64,000 nt of DNA from VRUE01 sp963718755 (GCA_963718755.1 OY970376.1:1736001-1800000), one strand, 5' to 3'; counted from the first letter of the stretch, positions 42,000 through 50,149 are shown. Notes: a model not told the origin generated them from the letters alone. Numbers and translations are program-made.

Positions 42000-42448
42000 G
42001 ACCTAGCGCCGATCGCTCGTTGGCTGAGGACGTCGCCGGTCGACGCCAAGTACTGGTCGAGCGCTTTCGATTTCTGCGTGTCCTCGTAGACCTCGTACTC
42101 GCGCAGGAGGCCCCAGGAGATCCGTCCCCAGATCACGTACCGATTCTCATAGACGCGCTCGCCGTTCGGCGGGTCGAGGTGGTCGGTGCCACGAATGCAG
42201 ATCGTCTGCCTCCAGGGAAAGCCCTTGAGCACGACCTCGTCGGGGGAGATCTGCAGGCCGGTGTCGGCGAATCGCTGCAGCCAGGGCTCCAGCTCGGCCT
42301 TCCCGTTGAGCTCCCCTCCCCACGAGCTGTCGCCGGGAAAGCGGAACCTGACGTCCTCGGCATCCATTTTCAGCGTCGACTCGAGGTCCCCGGCGCTCGC
42401 CCTCGCCATGTTGCGAGCGATCATCTTCTTGGCCAGCCAGGACAGCAT
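41996..42448 (-). CDS. SnoaL/NTF2-like protein
   Basis: 150 residues, cone-shaped NTF2 fold: N-terminal helix then DAEDVRFRFPGDSSWGG, and a C-terminal beta sheet with VYENRYVIWGRISWG. No catalytic residues can be identified with confidence. First of a four-gene minus-strand operon. ATG at 42448; the neighbouring SnoaL gene at 42528 is divergent. Confidence 0.83.
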   Translation of the reverse strand: MLSWLAKKMIARNMARASAGDLESTLKMDAEDVRFRFPGDSSWGGELNGKAELEPWLQRFADTGLQISPDEVVLKGFPWRQTICIRGTDHLDPPNGERVYENRYVIWGRISWGLLREYEVYEDTQKSKALDQYLASTGDVLSQRAIGARS

Positions 42449-42527
42449 CGGGCGCCTCCTTTGCCGTGGTTGATCAGCCCAAAGCTAGCGCGGGTGGCCG
42501 CGGTTCGCCGCGCGTACCATCCAAGGG

Positions 42528-42887
42528 GTGAGGAGCGACGAGGAGATCGTGCGCGCTGCCTACGCCGCCTTCAACGCTCGCGACGTCAAGGCGGCATTGG
42601 AGCTGCTGCATCCGGGGGTGGACTGGCCCAACGCATGGGAGGGAGGGCGCGTTGTCGGCCGCCAGGCCGTGGCTGACTACTGGCGGCGCCAGTTCGCGCA
42701 GATCTCAAGCACGGTCGAGCCCGAACGCATCGACGCTGAGCCCGACGGCAGCATCACCGTCGTCGTCCACCAGGTGGTCCGTGACGCGGGAACCGGCCAG
42801 TTGCAGTCCGATACCCACGTCGAGCACCGCTGGAGGCTGCAGAACAGCCTGGTCACCCGCATGGATGTGCTTGACGCGCAGACCTGA
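42528..42887 (+). CDS. SnoaL/NTF2-like protein
   Basis: 119 residues, GTG start with AAGGGG before it. NTF2 fold: EEIVRAAYAAFNARDVKAAL, HPGVDWPNAWEGG and VVVHQVVRDAGTG are typical of SnoaL-like small hydrolases or isomerases. It ends 8 bp before the first attachment-like repeat of the integrative element, so it is the last chromosomal gene on that side. Function unknown. Confidence 0.84.
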   Translation: MRSDEEIVRAAYAAFNARDVKAALELLHPGVDWPNAWEGGRVVGRQAVADYWRRQFAQISSTVEPERIDAEPDGSITVVVHQVVRDAGTGQLQSDTHVEHRWRLQNSLVTRMDVLDAQT

Positions 42888-42892
42888 GCCGA

Positions 42893-43008
42893 AGCCCTAC
42901 AGCCCCATCAGCTTGCCCCAGGATCTCCATCATGAGTCAGAGCATGGCACGGGCGGCAGGCAGGGTCATCCGGGGATCCGATCTATCACGTTGAATTTGC
43001 ATGAGTGA
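42893..43008 (+). pseudogene. Remnant attachment site and orphan integrase tail
   Basis: From 42895, CCCTACAGCCCCATCA matches the 39-bp att sequence with about six differences and one extra base. In the integrase frame it reads PYSPISLP then DLHHESEHGTGG, similar to the tail at 43794 (PEPGTGG), and stops at 43006-43008, overlapping the GTG of the next gene. This looks like the left end of an older or tandem element. Confidence 0.6.
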
Positions 43009-43766
43009 TCCAGATGGATCTGCTTACTGACGAAGAGCGTTCGCGATTTATTACCTGGCTCCGTTCATCGGCAGGGCCTCAGGCTGCCGTCTATCGCCTT
43101 GCTGCCTTCGGTGCAGCGGCGGCGTTCATGGCGGTGATCGTCGCGGGCGGTATGGAGATCACGACGGAGGGAGAAGATCCATTTTTCTTCAAGGAACGCT
43201 CCTACTACGAGGTCGTGGCGCAAGTCCTGCCAGTGCTCTTCCTCACCTTTGCGGTGGAGCGCCGGTTTTTCCAACCATCCCGCACTCAGTCGACCGGCAT
43301 CGGCGCCCTCCTGGCATTTTGCTTTGTTGTCCTCACTGCCCTTTTTGCCGAGCTGTGTGCGCTTGTCGTAGTCGGGCTTGATCAACCCTCGGACACGTTG
43401 AAGGCATTGGCAACGCGGTCGTCCGCGGCTGGGATTACTGGAGCCCTGGTTCTAATCGCAGGTCAGGCCGCTCTCGATAGTGGAATTCTCAGGGTTCTCG
43501 CTGATGTCATCGAGAACCCCACTGACCACATTGCGCGGGAGCGATCGTTTGGGATAGTGGCGTTCCTCATCCTTGTGCTCCCAGTTGGGGGCGCCGTGCT
43601 CTGGGTGAACCTTGGCAGCTACGACATTCGCCAGCTGATCTTCGTGGGCGTGGTGCTAGTTGCCATCTCACTATGGCTGCGTGTATCGATAGACGGCGGA
43701 AAAGCAGTAACGCGTCTTCTACTCTGGGGATGGACCAGATTCCGCAGATCCACGCGGAGTTCGTAA
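43005..43766 (+). CDS. Membrane protein of unknown function
   Basis: 253 residues, GTG start at 43005 (ATG at 43014 is an alternative). Six hydrophobic segments at about 33-50, 73-90, 100-130, 140-160, 185-205 and 210-230, with a basic C-terminus. Base composition is clearly less GC-rich than chromosome genes, suggesting transfer. The start overlaps the stop of an orphan integrase tail (GTGA), so in an excised circle it could be read after the integrase. No family recognised; a membrane effector in defence is only speculation. Confidence 0.72.
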   Translation: MIQMDLLTDEERSRFITWLRSSAGPQAAVYRLAAFGAAAAFMAVIVAGGMEITTEGEDPFFFKERSYYEVVAQVLPVLFLTFAVERRFFQPSRTQSTGIGALLAFCFVVLTALFAELCALVVVGLDQPSDTLKALATRSSAAGITGALVLIAGQAALDSGILRVLADVIENPTDHIARERSFGIVAFLILVLPVGGAVLWVNLGSYDIRQLIFVGVVLVAISLWLRVSIDGGKAVTRLLLWGWTRFRRSTRSS

Positions 43767-43793
43767 ACCACGCTTCGTTCTGCATCGGCGCAG

Positions 43794-43832
43794 TCCCTAC
43801 AACCCCATCAATTTGCCGAGGATCTCCTTCAT
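43794..43832. repeat. attL, 39-bp direct repeat
   Basis: Identical over 39 bp to 51984-52022. The complementary strand encodes the last codons of the acyl-CoA dehydrogenase (MKEILGKLMGL and TAG stop). Left border of the Gabija-bearing element. Confidence 0.9.
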
Positions 43833-43932
43833 GAGCCCCGAGCCTGGTACGGGAGGACACACGGGATCATCAGAGGGCAAGGATTCCCCGCAAATGAGCT
43901 TGTTCGAGGGCGAGAACGATGATCGGCCGTGA
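43831..43932 (+). other. Alternative C-terminal tail of the integrase (used after excision)
   Basis: Continuing the integrase frame through attL gives MSPEPGTGGHTGSS, then EGKDSPQMSLFEGENDDRP and a stop at 43930-43932. In the circular form this would replace the host-encoded tail that the integrase gets at attR. It has no start signal of its own. Confidence 0.6.
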
Positions 43933-43948
43933 TCGCGCGTGGACCGGC

Positions 43949-43970
43949 CGATGTGTCCGGATTGTGTCCG
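43949..43970. promoter_or_regulatory. Possible integrase arm site, left
   Basis: A 22-bp sequence with two direct copies of TGTGTCCG 11 bp apart, repeated exactly at 51918-51939 near the other end of the element. Position inside both ends fits arm-type sites for the integrase N-terminal domain. Confidence 0.5.
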
Positions 43971-44026
43971 CTGCAGCCAGCCACTCGCTGGCGGAAGGTT
44001 CCTGCCTCAGCGCTACCATTGCTGGC

Positions 44027-44278
44027 ATGGCTGCATCGCCAACCACCCGTGTTGAGATCGAGACCGATCTGCTTGATCGACTGCGCAAGCGCCGTCCCGA
44101 GCGGAACGACCGCGAGCTGCTCGAAAGCGCCGCCCGTATCCAGCTGGGACGCGAGGCAATTGCCCGCGTGAGGAAGCGCTTCTCCGGCGTGCCGATGGAG
44201 GAGATCGAAAGCGAGGCCGTCAAGGCGGTCCGCGAGGTTCGCCGCGAACGCGCCGCCGAGGGGCGAGCCGCCGGTTGA
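44027..44278 (+). CDS. Ribbon-helix-helix antitoxin
   Basis: 83 residues from the ATG at 44027. TTRVEIETDLLDRLRKRRPE followed by NDRELLESAARIQLG resembles a ribbon-helix-helix DNA-binding unit; a helical, charged C-terminus (EEIESEAVKAVREVRRERAA) is the likely toxin-binding part. Stop overlaps the TTG start of the PIN gene (TTGA). Together they form a VapBC-like module, self-regulated as is usual. Within the integrative element, where it may stabilise it. Confidence 0.83.
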   Translation: MAASPTTRVEIETDLLDRLRKRRPERNDRELLESAARIQLGREAIARVRKRFSGVPMEEIESEAVKAVREVRRERAAEGRAAG

Positions 44279-44700
44279 AGCGACTTGTAGTCGACGCCAG
44301 CACGCTGGTGTCGGGAATCACGGGCTCGCGCAGCGAGAGTCCGCCTTGCCTGATCTACGACGCGGTTTCGGAGATGAGCGTCGAGGCGATCATCTGTCCG
44401 TGTCTACTGGTCGAGATTGAACGTGCCCTGCGAAAGCCCTATTTCCGCGAGCTTATCGAGGATCAGGAGATTGCAGAAGCCGTCTCGATCATCCGTGATG
44501 CCGGGACCATGTTCGACGATCCCGCCGATCCTCCGGCCGTTCTGCGGGACCCGACCGACGACTACCTGGTCATGCTGGCCCAAGCAGCCGGCGCCGAGGC
44601 GATAGTCACCAGCGATCACGATCTGCTCGATCACGACGATCTGATGCCTCCGGCGATTGACCCCCGGACGGCCTGCCAGCTACTCGCATTGATCGATTAG
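44275..44700 (+). CDS. PIN domain ribonuclease toxin (VapC-like)
   Basis: 141 residues, TTG start at 44275. PIN acidic residues: Asp in LVVDASTLVSG, Glu in LLVEIERALRKP, Asp in DPTDDYLVMLAQ and Asp in VTSDHDLLD. Expected to cleave RNA when freed from the antitoxin. This group (PIN_3, COG1569-like) is typically paired with RHH proteins. Second gene of the pair; ends 12 bp from the convergent DUF5677 gene. Confidence 0.87.
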   Translation: MKRLVVDASTLVSGITGSRSESPPCLIYDAVSEMSVEAIICPCLLVEIERALRKPYFRELIEDQEIAEAVSIIRDAGTMFDDPADPPAVLRDPTDDYLVMLAQAAGAEAIVTSDHDLLDHDDLMPPAIDPRTACQLLALID

Positions 44701-44712
44701 GACTCGCTGCAC

Positions 44713-45417
44713 TCACCGTTCTGACTCGTATGGCTGATCCGGACTCCAGCCAGGCACCAAGACCTGCAACGCACGATCAACCTCTTCGAGTCCATCGACT
44801 TCACCGAAGCCGACTTGTTCAGTGAGTACGGCGAAATCACGAGCAGCTAGCGCTAGATGACGTAGCTGTTCATCCGTCTGGGTGGTGAGAACTGGCCCCC
44901 ATTCGATGGCGACCCGCCCATTCTCACGGCGGCTAAGAGCCCGCAGGACCGCTCGGGGATCACCATGGACAGCGTTCGATAATGAGCCGTAGAGCGATCC
45001 GTCAGGTAGCGCTTCCCGCGTCCGCTTCCCGATCCCACGAGCGCGCTTACCTTCAAGCCAAGCGATCGCCTCCTCGCCGCTCTCGTCTTCAACTGCCGCT
45101 CTCGCGCATACGAACAGCTCGAGCAAGAGTCGGGTGAAGGGCTCCGCCTCCATTGGATAGCCCGACGCGATCACCGCCGATGCCGACCGGATCGCGCGGA
45201 ACGCCCTGATGCTCGCGACCATGACCGCCTGTTTGCGGGCATCGCCGAGGTTGAGATCATCGGCGCCCTCCCCAGCACGATCAATCGCTTCAGCGAGAAT
45301 TGCGCTTACGGCATCCAGGAAGTCGAATCCGTCCAACTCTGAGACTTCGCGGCGGACCTTGGCCTCGTGGGATCTTGGGGTGTCTTTCCATAGGTCTTTT
45401 TCGGAGTCGGCGCTCAT
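44713..45417 (-). CDS. DUF5677-like protein
   Basis: 234 residues, all helical, no signal peptide. ASIRAFRAIRSASAVIASGY then LLLELFVCARAA is the signature of the DUF5677 family (helices with an Arg and a Glu that may form a site), followed by NAVHGDPRAVL, the conserved His-containing motif. Proteins of this type often lie in defence islands. It follows gajB on the same strand (45 bp gap) and so may be part of that operon. Function unknown. Confidence 0.68.
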   Translation of the reverse strand: MSADSEKDLWKDTPRSHEAKVRREVSELDGFDFLDAVSAILAEAIDRAGEGADDLNLGDARKQAVMVASIRAFRAIRSASAVIASGYPMEAEPFTRLLLELFVCARAAVEDESGEEAIAWLEGKRARGIGKRTREALPDGSLYGSLSNAVHGDPRAVLRALSRRENGRVAIEWGPVLTTQTDEQLRHLALAARDFAVLTEQVGFGEVDGLEEVDRALQVLVPGWSPDQPYESER

Positions 45418-45461
45418 CTCAATACGGACTGCCTGGCGCAGAGACTAGGCGGCTCTGAGGG

Positions 45462-47186
45462 TTACAGACCCATCTCGCCGAGGAAGCGCGAGGGATCCTG
45501 CCGAAACGATTTGAAGTAACGGCTGTAAGAGAGGACGAGGCGGTCTTCGGCGCGGCATACCCCGACGAAACAGGTGCGCCGCTCATCGGCCATCGTCCCT
45601 TCTTCTTCGGCGCGGAAGTCAGGTAGCTTGCCCTCCTCCAGGCCCAGCATGTAGACGTTGGGCCACTGTAGCCCCTTAGTCCCGTGCAGAGTTGCGATCT
45701 TGACGCCGCCTCCCTGGGTGGGCGAGCGGCCGCCGCTCTTCAAGGCCAACTCGGCCATTAGATGGTCCAAGCTGAAATCCGGGTCATAGGACTCGAAATC
45801 GCTGATCGCCTCGAGCAGAGGCTGGGCTCTTTCGCCCGCCGCCGCGTCGTGAGCGGCGATAGCGGCGTGAGCGTGAGCCGCGATCTGAGCCGGGGTGGCG
45901 CCGTCGAAGGCCTTCTCGCGAAGCGCCAGAAGCTGCGCGGCAACCTCACTGCCCGAGTGCTCTTCGAGGAAGCGCTGGGTGTCGCGCTCCTCGATCAACT
46001 CCACGCCAATCATCTCCGAGAGCCGGGAGGCGTGGCGGGTCCGGAGAGTTGCGCGAACGGTCGCAAAGCAGGTGATCATCATCCGGCGCTCGGCCGTCTC
46101 GTACGCCGCGCCGCGCCAGTCCGTGATCGGCACTCCCTGCCCGGTCAGCACTTCGATCACTCCCTCGGCACGGGGCCCCGCCCTCACCAAGACCGCGATC
46201 TCGGCCGGGCTCACCCCGTGCGTGCTGATCAGGTCGGCGATCTCGCCGCCGATCGCGCTCGCCTCCACAGTGGTGGACTCATGCACCTGTAGTTCGACCT
46301 CGCCGCTGTTCTTCGCCGCCCGCATCTGGCGGCCGCTGGCCTCGGGGTCGGCCTTGATCAGGCGGTTCGCGTGTGTGACGATCTCCTCCCGCGAGCGGTA
46401 GTTGCAGTTCAGCGAGTAGGGCTTCGCCGAGAGTTCCTCGGCGAAGCGCTCGACGTTCTTTGCCTCAGCACCGGCGAACCGCATGATCGCCTGGTCATCG
46501 TCGGCAAAGACGCTGACAGTGCTGGCCTTTGGTGCGAGCGCTTTGACGATCGCAAACTGAATCGGGTTCGTGTCTTGGAACTCATCGATCAGGATGTGGT
46601 GAAAACGGGAGGCGTAGGCGGCGGCGATCTCATCGTGTTCTTCGAGGATCTGGGCCGCGTAGACAACGAGGTCGTCGAAGTCGACGAGCCCCTCTGCCCG
46701 CTTTGCCTCCTCGAAGGCCTCACCGAAGGCCCGCAAGGCCTCTCCGGGATCGAGCTGGCGCAGCCGGTTGTAGGACCAGCGCGTTGCCTGGTTGGGTAGG
46801 CCCGCATTGGCGGCGATCTGGGCGGCGAGCTCCCCTTGTTCGGCGGCATCGAGGATGTCGTAGTCCTCCTCAATGCCGAGGAGCTTGCCGTGGCTACGCA
46901 AGAAGGTGGCCCCGAATCCGTGGAAGGTCGTCGCCTGTAGGCGATCAACAGCGATGTCGCCGACGCTCAGCGCCCGGTGCTTCATTTCCGCAGCCGCCTT
47001 GTTGGTGAAGGTGAGAAGGAGCGCCCGCGAGTCGGCGTCGGAGAGCAAAAGGTGCCGAGCGCGGTGGGCGAGGGTGCGGGTCTTGCCCGAGCCTGGGCCG
47101 GCGAGTACGCAGATTGCCTCCTCGGATGCTTCAACCGCCGCGAGCTGCTCTGCGTCGAGCGCCTCGTCGTGGCTGTAGGAGCTCAT
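45462..47186 (-). CDS. gajB: Gabija protein GajB, UvrD-like helicase
   Basis: 574 residues of helicase superfamily 1. Seen: Walker A AGPGSGKTRTLAH at about residue 30, motif Ia TFTNKAAAEM, Walker B LIDEFQDTNPIQ, motif III FADDDQAIMRF, motif IV NYRSREEIV and motif V-VI TLHGTKGLQWPNVY, ending with ERRTCFVGVCRAEDRL. In Gabija it works with the GajA nuclease against phage. The ATG at 47186 overlaps the gajA stop (ATGA) and follows GGAGG. Length is somewhat greater than the B. cereus protein. Confidence 0.88.
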   Translation of the reverse strand: MSSYSHDEALDAEQLAAVEASEEAICVLAGPGSGKTRTLAHRARHLLLSDADSRALLLTFTNKAAAEMKHRALSVGDIAVDRLQATTFHGFGATFLRSHGKLLGIEEDYDILDAAEQGELAAQIAANAGLPNQATRWSYNRLRQLDPGEALRAFGEAFEEAKRAEGLVDFDDLVVYAAQILEEHDEIAAAYASRFHHILIDEFQDTNPIQFAIVKALAPKASTVSVFADDDQAIMRFAGAEAKNVERFAEELSAKPYSLNCNYRSREEIVTHANRLIKADPEASGRQMRAAKNSGEVELQVHESTTVEASAIGGEIADLISTHGVSPAEIAVLVRAGPRAEGVIEVLTGQGVPITDWRGAAYETAERRMMITCFATVRATLRTRHASRLSEMIGVELIEERDTQRFLEEHSGSEVAAQLLALREKAFDGATPAQIAAHAHAAIAAHDAAAGERAQPLLEAISDFESYDPDFSLDHLMAELALKSGGRSPTQGGGVKIATLHGTKGLQWPNVYMLGLEEGKLPDFRAEEEGTMADERRTCFVGVCRAEDRLVLSYSRYFKSFRQDPSRFLGEMGL

Positions 47187-48781
47187 AGATCCTCCAGTAA
47201 GTCCTTGATTGGGACAGGAACGTCGTCGGCTGGGACCGCGGCGGCGAGCAGGGGCGCCCACCTGATCTTGTCCCCCTTGATGAAGGCGAGCTGTTGGTCA
47301 GCGAGGCTCGATTCGGCGTGCGCAGGTTGCTGACGGAAGAGTTCGAGCTTCTGCTCGGCACCGGCGCCAGCGATCACGGCGTTGACCTCGGTCTCGCTGA
47401 GGGGCGCCAGCATCTCGCCCTCGAGGTCGGGGTCGGCGACCTGAAAGCCGGCCCCATTGAGGCTGCCGCGGTCAGTAACCGCAAAGCCGGCCGCGTCGAG
47501 GCGGCTGATCCATTCTGCCTCTTTGTCGAGGTCGCAGAGGCCGCGCAGCTTGAGGCCGAAGCCAGCTGGACCGAAGAGTTGCAGGTAGTGCTTCAGCAGA
47601 TCGCCGCCCTCGAGCGAGAGCAGGGAGACCCCAGAACCGTCCAGGTCGATTCCAAGCGTCGCCGCGAAAGTCCTCACCGCGAGGTAGTCGCTGAAGCCCT
47701 CGACCACGATCACCGTCTCGGCGAAGTAGGCCTCGGCGCTGAGGCTGGTCGAGTAGCGGGCCAGGGACTGCGCGTCGTCGGTACTCAGGGTAGAGCGAAA
47801 AAGTTGTGCCTCGGCGCCCTGATCGCGGGCGAGGCGCGCGATCAGACGCGGGTCCTCGCGGTCGAGGACCGCCGCCGAGTGGGTGGTGATGAGGCTTTGG
47901 GTGGGGGCTTCGCGAAGCGCTCTCAGCAGCGCCCGCTGAGCCTGGGGGTGAAGGGCGTTCTCGGGCTCATCGACGAGCAGGATCGAGTCCGGTTTGGTAG
48001 CGAGCTCGCGTAAGAGGAAGGCGAAGACCGAAGCCTGGCCGAGGCCACCGCTCTGCGAGCCGACCGCGAGTTTTGCCTGACCGAGCGCCAAGAGCAGCTG
48101 CAGCTGGCGCAGGAGATCCGATGGTTGGGTCGCTGAAGCCCCGATTGAGAAGGCGTCTTCGGGCATGGCGGGAACGATCCTCGAGAGCTCTTCGCCTCCC
48201 TGGCTCATCAGCTCGCCCAGCAAATCGCCCTGAGCGAGGGCCTCGCCGGCCGCGGTTATCGCCGCGATTGCCGCGAGCAATTCTTCCTCGAGTGGCAACC
48301 CGGCGACCAGCCTGGCGAGAATGCTTTGCTCCCCGAGCAGGGTTAGCAGCCGGGCTGGGTCACGCCAGCCGGGCAGATAGACGACGGGGATCGCCTCGCG
48401 GGCAGGGCGTCCGACTCGTCGCCAGCCATCGTCGGGGAAGGCGTGAGTGACCTCAAGATCGCCTTCCTCCTCGTTCCAGATGGCTTGCAGGGTCAGGCGC
48501 AGGACGGGAGGCGTCTGCCCGAAGTCGATCGCTTCCGCGAAGACGCCCTGATCTGCGGGCGAGATTCCGCTCAAGGTCGCAGTAAGTTCCACCGCGGCGT
48601 CTGCGGAGTGGAAGTCCTTGCGGCTCAGATTGCCGCCCTGGAGGGCGAGTCGCACTGCCTGCAGGAGTGAGGTCTTCCCCGCTGCGTTAGGGCCGACGAC
48701 GACCAGCGATTTACCATCGAGATCGATCTCGAGATGCTCAAAGCAGCGAAAGTTGGTGATCTCGATTGAGGCGAGGTGCAT
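47183..48781 (-). CDS. gajA: Gabija protein GajA, OLD-family ATPase-nuclease
   Basis: 532 residues. N-terminal ABC-type ATPase: ITNFRCFEHLEIDLDG, Walker A GPNAAGKTSLLQ at about 33, signature QSGGLGQAS, Walker B SILLVDEPENALHP, and TTHSAAV. C-terminal TOPRIM nuclease: IVVEGFSDYLAVRTF and CDLDKEAEW with the metal-binding acidic residues. Other OLD proteins share this layout; the directly coupled UvrD-like helicase is what makes it Gabija. ATG at 48781 follows GGGAGG. A XRE regulator gene lies just upstream. The nuclease cuts phage DNA when nucleotide levels fall, as described for the family. Confidence 0.88.
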   Translation of the reverse strand: MHLASIEITNFRCFEHLEIDLDGKSLVVVGPNAAGKTSLLQAVRLALQGGNLSRKDFHSADAAVELTATLSGISPADQGVFAEAIDFGQTPPVLRLTLQAIWNEEEGDLEVTHAFPDDGWRRVGRPAREAIPVVYLPGWRDPARLLTLLGEQSILARLVAGLPLEEELLAAIAAITAAGEALAQGDLLGELMSQGGEELSRIVPAMPEDAFSIGASATQPSDLLRQLQLLLALGQAKLAVGSQSGGLGQASVFAFLLRELATKPDSILLVDEPENALHPQAQRALLRALREAPTQSLITTHSAAVLDREDPRLIARLARDQGAEAQLFRSTLSTDDAQSLARYSTSLSAEAYFAETVIVVEGFSDYLAVRTFAATLGIDLDGSGVSLLSLEGGDLLKHYLQLFGPAGFGLKLRGLCDLDKEAEWISRLDAAGFAVTDRGSLNGAGFQVADPDLEGEMLAPLSETEVNAVIAGAGAEQKLELFRQQPAHAESSLADQQLAFIKGDKIRWAPLLAAAVPADDVPVPIKDLLEDL

Positions 48782-48943
48782 CAGGGCGGCCTCCCGGGCC
48801 AGGGTGCCACCGTCTCATACACTCACCCGCTGTGCCAGGTGTCTGGAAAGCGGACGGGTCGTATCCCAGCTCTTTCCCGAAATCTCTTGCTTGGGATCGT
48901 GATAGTGAACGAGTCGAGCTGACTAGACGCCACCTGTTGGCCG

Positions 48944-49180
48944 TTAACGGTCCAGCCTGTCGGCGAGCTTGCCCAACTCTCCCATTGAAACGCCGAGGGC
49001 CTTTGCAATGCCCTTGACGGTGCCCCAGGTGGGGTTGGCGTGGCCGCGCTCGATCAGGGAGAGGGAGCGGCCGGTGATGCCGGCCTTTTCGCCGAGGGCG
49101 ACCTGAGTTAGACCGCGCTTTTGGCGGAGCTGGCGGATCGCCTTGCCGAGGGCTGGCTGGGGACGGTCTGAGTGCCGCAT
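48944..49180 (-). CDS. XRE family regulator upstream of Gabija
   Basis: 78 residues from the ATG at 49180. Helix-turn-helix at about 12-65: LGKAIRQLRQKRGLTQVALG, then EKAGITGRSLSLIERGHANP. Short C-terminal tail, no effector domain. It lies 162 bp upstream of gajA on the same strand and diverges from a second regulator pair, so it may control the defence operon. Confidence 0.85.
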   Translation of the reverse strand: MRHSDRPQPALGKAIRQLRQKRGLTQVALGEKAGITGRSLSLIERGHANPTWGTVKGIAKALGVSMGELGKLADRLDR

Positions 49181-49433
49181 CGGCGGGACGTTCTCAGATG
49201 AGCGGCCGCCAAGCCAGCGGCGCTGGTTGTCTTGGATGTATGTATCTAGTCGTGCTAGGCTTTGCCGGACATAAGTGGGGCCGCGCGCTAGTGACGCCGG
49301 CCCCGTGGCGGTCGGCCAAGTCTCCAAGGTCCGACCGCAGCGGGAACGGTATCGCCGTGCTGGCTCCGAGAAGCGGCGACCCGCCGTGGGTGAACACGAC
49401 GGGCCGCCTGACCACAAGGAGGCTGAGCTCCTC
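49181..49433. other. Divergent regulatory region inside the element
   Basis: No gene. AT-richer patch at 49225-49262 with TTGGAT (49234), an 18-bp spacer and TAGGCT, pointing to the plus-strand pair at 49434. AAGGAGG at about 49416 is the ribosome site of that gene. No clean palindrome was found. Confidence 0.4.
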
Positions 49434-49730
49434 ATGGCTGATTCCAACCCTACGGATTGCAGCGAATGCAGTCCCACCACCGACCTCTCTGAAGAGACGA
49501 AGGTCGAACGCATCGTCCTCGCGTTCCTGCTCGAAGAACATCCAATCCGGCCCACGATCCCCGAGCTGTGCCGGGCGCTCTACGCGCATCCGAACGATTT
49601 CGACAGCGACGACGTGGTCGAGCGAGCGATCCGGGACCTCGACGGTGCTGGGCTCGTTCATTGCGACGGCGGCTACGTCGCTCCGTCTCGCGCCGCGCTC
49701 TGCTTTGCCCGCCTGGAGATCGAACTATGA
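49434..49730 (+). CDS. Small winged-helix-like protein
   Basis: 98 residues, ATG at 49434 with AAGGAGG upstream. VERIVLAFLLEEHPIRPTIP, then PELCRALYAHPNDFDSD and VERAIRDLDGAGLVHCDGGY form a helix-turn-helix plus wing. The N-terminal 20 residues contain two Cys (TDCSECSP). Overlaps the next gene by ATGA. Probably a DNA-binding regulator of the element; target unknown. Confidence 0.65.
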   Translation: MADSNPTDCSECSPTTDLSEETKVERIVLAFLLEEHPIRPTIPELCRALYAHPNDFDSDDVVERAIRDLDGAGLVHCDGGYVAPSRAALCFARLEIEL

Positions 49731-50149
49731 GCGCCGATTTGGCCGTCGCCAGGCGCTTCGGCACGAACCTCCGTAAGGCTCGCAGGCGAGTCGACCTAAG
49801 CCAGGAAGAGGTCGGCGCCCGCGCTTCGCTTCACCGGACCGAGGTCGGTCTGCTGGAGCGAGGCGCGCGCGTGCCGCGCATCGACACGCTGATCAAGCTT
49901 GCGGCCGCACTCGGTGTCCGGATCGACTGCGCGCTCCTCGACGGCATCACCTGGACGCCCGGCACGTCCCAGGCGGGCGGGTTCGAGATCAAATCCCGTG
50001 CCGAGCGGCACAGGGAAGCGATGGAGTTGGCCGCCGACGCGCGGGCCGGTCAGGGGCCGAGCGATGCGGTCAGGGAGATACGAGAAGCGCGCGAAGAGCT
50101 GGACCGGCGCACGGAGCGTTGGAAGGAGGGGGAGGAGGAAGGGCAGTGA
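49727..50149 (+). CDS. XRE family regulator with coiled C-terminus
   Basis: 140 residues, ATG at 49727 overlapping the previous stop. Helix-turn-helix at about 10-65: RFGTNLRKARRRVDLSQEEV then GARASLHRTEVGLLERGARV. A charged helical tail (EIREAREELDRRTERWKEGE) follows. Pairing with a coupled winged-helix protein is unusual for a plain repressor and may indicate a control switch for the element. Confidence 0.82.
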   Translation: MSADLAVARRFGTNLRKARRRVDLSQEEVGARASLHRTEVGLLERGARVPRIDTLIKLAAALGVRIDCALLDGITWTPGTSQAGGFEIKSRAERHREAMELAADARAGQGPSDAVREIREAREELDRRTERWKEGEEEGQ

